Source: Actinomycetota bacterium
GTDB taxonomy: Bacteria; Actinomycetota; Thermoleophilia; Miltoncostaeales; Miltoncostaeaceae
Length of the DNA: 9,396 bases
NCBI GenBank assembly: GCA_005800465.1
Contig: SYFI01000038.1
Span: 1-9,396, forward strand
Direction of reading: 5' to 3'
Below are positions 6,989 to 9,396 of this stretch, piece by piece. The notes below the pieces were generated by a model. It saw only the letters and a program-made list of their open reading frames with translations, was not told where the DNA came from and made no database searches. Position 1 is the stretch's first letter, and the number at the start of each line of letters is the position of its first letter. The position numbers and the translations under genes were made by a program.

Positions 6989-7992
6989 CAGGCCATCGCC
7001 CCGAGCACGGTGTGTGCCAGACGCTCACGGGCCGCATGGTCGGGCATGAGGATGTCGGTCACCACAACACGCACCCCCAGAGCCTCGATGGCAGGCACAT
7101 CGTCGGCGTCGGTCTCATGGATAACGAACGTGCTGCATACGTCGGTGTAGATCTCGGCCATCTGTCGTGCGGAGCACTCGGGGTAGCCAGCGCCCCGCAG
7201 AAACTTCTGCGCCGGCCCCTCGACGGGCGCGTTGCCGATGATCGGGCTCACAGCGATGACTTGCTCGCGCCGCGCCGCCACGGCGTCGCGCATACCCGGC
7301 ACGCCGAGGATGCTGCCGATAGAGACGATGGGGCTCGATGGTGCGATCACGACCGTGGACGCCCCGGCGATGGCATCGAGCACCCCGGGGGCGGGTGATG
7401 CAGCGTCAAGGCCCTCAATACGGATTGCGTCGATCTCCTCGCGCGCGCCATCGCGCACCAGATACTCCTGAAAACGCTTCTCGCCGGTGCCGGTGGTGAT
7501 GATGGTGCGTACTGGCGCGTCGGTCATCGGGTGGAGGCGGGCCTTAACGCCCAGACGCCTGCAGAGGTCGTCCATCACCTGGCTGATGCTGGCGCCATCA
7601 GCCACCATCAGCGTGCGGTGGATATGTGTGGCCAGATCGCGATCGCCCAACCCAAACCATGCCTCGCGGCCATAGGTGGCAAGCCCCTCCAGGCACCTGA
7701 AGGTGTCGTCGGCGTAGCCCCACCCGCGATCGGCCACCACACCGGCCAGGGCGTAGAGGTTGATGTCGAGATCCGGGCACACGAGCAGCCCGAAGAAGTC
7801 GCCATCGTCGCCGGTATTGATGACCGCCGTGAGGTCGGCCTGCCCATTGGCCAAGGCCAGGCCATGCACCATCTTCGAGCCCCCGGTGCCCCCGGCAAGC
7901 GCGACGATCACGTAGTTGGGCTGGGGATCGTCATCACGGGGGGCGAGGCTACCAGCGGCGCGGTCCGCAATCGTGCGCCGCACTACTGGCAT
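6988..7992 (-). CDS. cofD: FO:2-phospho-L-lactate (or PEP) transferase (CofD/FbiA)
   Basis: CofD transfers the phospho-acid from the GDP-linked donor to FO, giving F420-0 or dehydro-F420-0. Family motifs across 334 residues are VALAGGTGGSKMVHGL (30-45, nucleotide-sugar-like glycine loop), VINTGDDGDF (57-66), PDLD (73-76), GLGDRDLATHIHR (114-126), the serine-rich IAPSSPIVSIGSIL (216-229) and AVSPIIGNAPVEGPAQKFL (247-265). In relatives the first of these usually reads PSNP and the second SPIIGG, so both differ by one residue. The family normally begins only a few residues before the glycine loop; here about 25 polar residues precede it. The ATG at 7992 lies 12 nt after the transporter stop. The GTG at 7911 (residue 28) would give a family-length start, and neither has a convincing ribosome site. 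Clustering with cofC and cofE supports the assignment strongly. Confidence 0.95.
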   Translation of the reverse strand: MPVVRRTIADRAAGSLAPRDDDPQPNYVIVALAGGTGGSKMVHGLALANGQADLTAVINTGDDGDFFGLLVCPDLDINLYALAGVVADRGWGYADDTFRCLEGLATYGREAWFGLGDRDLATHIHRTLMVADGASISQVMDDLCRRLGVKARLHPMTDAPVRTIITTGTGEKRFQEYLVRDGAREEIDAIRIEGLDAASPAPGVLDAIAGASTVVIAPSSPIVSIGSILGVPGMRDAVAARREQVIAVSPIIGNAPVEGPAQKFLRGAGYPECSARQMAEIYTDVCSTFVIHETDADDVPAIEALGVRVVVTDILMPDHAARERLAHTVLGAMA

Positions 7993-8004
7993 ATGCGGCG
8001 CTGC

Positions 8005-8865
8005 CTATCTCCGAACGGGTGCCAACACCATCCAGAGCCCCCCACACACCAGCACCAGCCCGATCCACAGCCGCAGCCCCGGTGTCTCGTCGAGCAGTGG
8101 CCATGCGGTGAGCACCCCGATCACGGGCACCAAAAAGAACCATGCGGACACCTTGCCGGCCTCCCCACGCCCCAGTGCGATGTAGAACAGCGCGAACGGA
8201 ATGGCCGATCCGACCAGGCCAAGCAGCAGAATGAGACCGATCTCCCTGCCCCCGGTGCTCCCTGGAGGCCCCTCGAACACAAGCCCGAGCACGCCCAGAA
8301 TGATGCCGCCCAGCACCATCTGCCATGCAGCAATGGGGATCGGACGGGCCTCCTGCCGGATTCGCCCGGCCACAGCCACCGTGCCAATCGCCCAAGCCAC
8401 CGCGCCGCCAATGACCGCGAGCGACACCAGCGAGATGCTGGGTGGCCACAGCGGCCCCTTCCACACCACCACCGCTGCGCCGATAAGCCCAACCAGCAGC
8501 CCCATCCACTGACGCCGGTTCAAGCGCTCATGCAGGAAGATGGCCGCAAGGGCCGCAACAAACAGAGGGTCGGTATTGGCCAAAACGGCCGCGATGCCAG
8601 CGCCCTCATGGGCAATACCGATAAACGTTGCCCCATAGAAGGCCACTGACTGGGTGAGCGCGAGCACCACCACGACCCAGATGTCGGTACCGGTGCCAAT
8701 CGGTTGCCGCAACGCCACCAGGGCGATGATGAGAAGAAGTCCGCCCACACCAATACGGGCTGCTGCCGCGAGCAGCGGCGGCCATGTCTCCACAAGCCAG
8801 GCAGACGGCACATACGCCACTCCCCAGAAGAGCATGGCGATAACCGCCAGAAACGACGCCGACAT
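8005..8865 (-). CDS. EamA-family (drug/metabolite transporter superfamily) membrane protein
   Basis: This is a polytopic inner-membrane protein of 286 residues from the ATG at 8865, or 299 if the in-frame GTG at 8904 is used. The protein shows about ten hydrophobic segments in two EamA repeats. Numbered from the GTG, the first covers roughly 15-148 and ends LANTDPLFVAALAAIFLHE-like (109-127) with a Gly-rich helix (135-148). The second covers roughly 160-296 and includes SAIPFALFYIALGRGEAGK (233-251) and PVIGVLTAWPLLDE (260-273). EamA proteins export or import small metabolites and amino acids; the substrate cannot be predicted. I prefer the ATG because MSASFLAVIAMLFWG is a typical family start. 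It is the first gene of the minus-strand operon, 12 nt before cofD, so it is probably co-transcribed. That may mean movement of an F420-related metabolite, or simple proximity. No hairpin separates it from cofD. Confidence 0.88.
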   Translation of the reverse strand: MSASFLAVIAMLFWGVAYVPSAWLVETWPPLLAAAARIGVGGLLLIIALVALRQPIGTGTDIWVVVVLALTQSVAFYGATFIGIAHEGAGIAAVLANTDPLFVAALAAIFLHERLNRRQWMGLLVGLIGAAVVVWKGPLWPPSISLVSLAVIGGAVAWAIGTVAVAGRIRQEARPIPIAAWQMVLGGIILGVLGLVFEGPPGSTGGREIGLILLLGLVGSAIPFALFYIALGRGEAGKVSAWFFLVPVIGVLTAWPLLDETPGLRLWIGLVLVCGGLWMVLAPVRR

Positions 8866-8996
8866 AACGCCGCGCGCTGGAGTTATGCGCGGGGTGGGCA
8901 GCACGGGAGCGGGCTCATTGGGCTGCGCGACGATCCAACCGCCATTCGCCAGACAGCAGCGTCTTCCTGCATACCGATATGGGGGCTGTGCTCTTG

Positions 8997-9047
8997 CATC
9001 ACTGCTGAATCAATATTTGTAATTATCCGCACAATAGCGCTGTGATG
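8997..9047. repeat. Inverted repeat flanking an AT-rich island
   Basis: CATCACTGC at 8997-9005 matches GCTGTGATG at 9039-9047 as an inverted repeat, with one central mismatch (T opposite T). The arms are 33 bases apart and enclose the AT-rich stretch 9007-9036. It could be a regulator site in the divergent promoter region, but arms this short can arise by chance. Confidence 0.25.
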
Positions 9048-9115
9048 GCCGAGAAGGCTTATGAATACACACGAGTTGGCATGTTCGCCGTCGTCCGATC
9101 GCCCGTTTTCCCGCC

Positions 9116-9145
9116 TTGCCCTCGCCGAGGTATGTGACATATGAT
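9116..9145 (+). promoter_or_regulatory. Candidate sigma70-type promoter for the gene at 9250
   Basis: TTGCCC at 9116-9121 and TATGAT at 9140-9145 are spaced by 18 bp, close to the housekeeping consensus (4 of 6 and 5 of 6 matches). Transcription would begin near 9152, just before the first stem of the leader, leaving an untranslated region of about 100 nt. Confidence 0.45.
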
Positions 9146-9155
9146 GCGTACATCG

Positions 9156-9212
9156 CCTGAGGAGAAAATCGCTGCCGTCACGGTTCGCCATGACGATTCG
9201 TCGATCCTCAGG
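9156..9212 (+). promoter_or_regulatory. Structured 5' leader with nested hairpins
   Basis: CCTGAGGA at 9156-9163 pairs perfectly with TCCTCAGG at 9205-9212. Inside it, CGTCA (9176-9180) pairs with TGACG (9191-9195), continuing after one mismatch into GG/CC (9182-9183 with 9188-9189) around a TTCG tetraloop (9184-9187). Just downstream, TGCAT (9216-9220) pairs with ATGCA (9232-9236), and CCCT (9224-9227) could alternatively pair with AGGG (9238-9241) in the ribosome site. I do not recognise a known riboswitch class. Cis-regulatory RNA is a possibility, not a conclusion. Confidence 0.4.
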
Positions 9213-9235
9213 TACTGCATAAACCCTGACAATGC

Positions 9236-9244
9236 AAAGGGGAG
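9236..9244 (+). promoter_or_regulatory. Strong Shine-Dalgarno site for the gene at 9250
   Basis: AAAGGGGAG ends 5 nt before the ATG at 9250. It is the best ribosome binding site in the window and decides this start. It contrasts with the weak or absent sites inside the overlapping cof genes. Confidence 0.75.
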
Positions 9245-9249
9245 CCTTC

Positions 9250-9396
9250 ATGGCTGAGCAGTTCTCTGTGACTTACGTTCCCGGTTATGAGACCGGTGAG
9301 ATCCCGCCGTCTCCCGTCGATCGTGACGAGAAGACCGCGTTTATCTACAGCCTCGTTGACCCGATTTGGGACATCGACACGCTGCCGCTGACCTAC
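9250..9396 (+). CDS. Unidentified protein, N-terminal 49 residues only (cut by window end)
   Basis: The frame is open from the ATG to the end of the window. It begins MAEQFSVTYVPGYETGEI and continues with PSPVDRDEKTAFIYSLVDP, then a segment rich in Asp, Leu and Trp. The fragment is acidic, with no signal peptide, membrane segment or recognisable motif, so a soluble cytoplasmic protein is likely. The strong Shine-Dalgarno sequence, long structured leader and separate candidate promoter suggest a well-translated gene under its own control, unlinked to the F420 operons. I do not recognise the family; the missing C-terminal part would decide it. Confidence 0.7.
   Translation, partial: MAEQFSVTYVPGYETGEIPPSPVDRDEKTAFIYSLVDPIWDIDTLPLTY

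Larger units (their letters stand above)
8905..9249. other. Divergent intergenic region
   Basis: This non-coding stretch separates the minus-strand transporter-cof operon from the plus-strand gene at 9250 and must hold promoters for both. Bases 9007-9036 are clearly AT-rich against the GC-rich background. I see a candidate plus-strand promoter (9116-9145), an inverted repeat around the AT island and a structured leader (9156-9212). I could not find a convincing minus-strand -35/-10 pair for the transporter operon. Confidence 0.8.

Noticed and set aside
9015..9037. Minus-strand resemblance to the lac operator (ATTGTG then CGGATAA)
   Set aside because: The match is partial, lacks the spacing and symmetry of the real operator, and no LacI-type gene is present. 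It is treated as coincidence.
9061..9144. Possible 27-codon ORF (MNTHELACS...) with GAGAAGG just upstream
   Set aside because: It is too short to judge, its stop lies inside the candidate -10 element, and no promoter for it is clear. A second overlapping short frame at 9045-9137 shows how easily such frames arise here.
8883..9251. Minus-strand open frame of 122 codons across the intergenic region
   Set aside because: It overlaps the transporter start, the candidate promoter and the leader of the gene at 9250, and its translation has no recognisable features.
1..9396. CRISPR arrays, insertion sequences, tRNA or rRNA genes
   Set aside because: I saw no spaced direct repeats, transposase reading frames with terminal inverted repeats, or tRNA-like cloverleaf segments. 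Coding density leaves only 8905-9249 free.

Overview
The window is GC-rich bacterial DNA. Its centrepiece is a compact gene set for the deazaflavin cofactor F420. The FprA-type ferredoxin reductase, the FbiC-like pairing of cofG with cofH, the GTG starts and the Ala/Lys/Pro histone-H1-like tail all suggest an actinobacterium. It is probably a lineage outside the classical mycobacteria and streptomycetes, because FO synthase is split into two genes and CofE lacks the FbiB reductase domain. This lineage call is inference from gene style, not from a marker gene.

Layout, left to right. Bases 7-4123 hold three plus-strand genes: a crotonase-family CoA enzyme with a lysine-rich tail, then cofG, then cofH. 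Each joins the next by a 4-nt start/stop overlap (GTGA, then ATGA). Bases 4120-8904 hold five minus-strand genes, transcribed in the order EamA-family transporter, cofD, cofC, cofE, fprA-like reductase. They overlap by 1 to 4 nt except for a 12-nt gap between the transporter and cofD. The two operons meet tail to tail, and their stop codons share the palindrome CTAG. Bases 8905-9249 are non-coding and AT-richer, with a candidate promoter and a structured leader. They precede the truncated start of an unidentified gene at 9250.

How the genes work together. CofG and CofH are radical SAM enzymes that make the deazaflavin FO from a ribityl-aminouracil and tyrosine. CofC activates a three-carbon phospho-acid with GTP, CofD transfers it to FO to give (dehydro-)F420-0, and CofE adds glutamates. 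All five core steps are therefore present in about 7 kb. The reductase at the end of the cof operon could supply low-potential electrons to the radical SAM enzymes, which is a hypothesis from context. The roles of the crotonase and the transporter in this setting are unknown.

The items most worth a second look are the unassigned, lysine-free N-terminal region of about 220 residues on CofH, the crotonase with a histone-like tail and a lost catalytic Asp upstream of cofG, the missing dehydro-F420 reductase domain, and the leader RNA upstream of the last gene.
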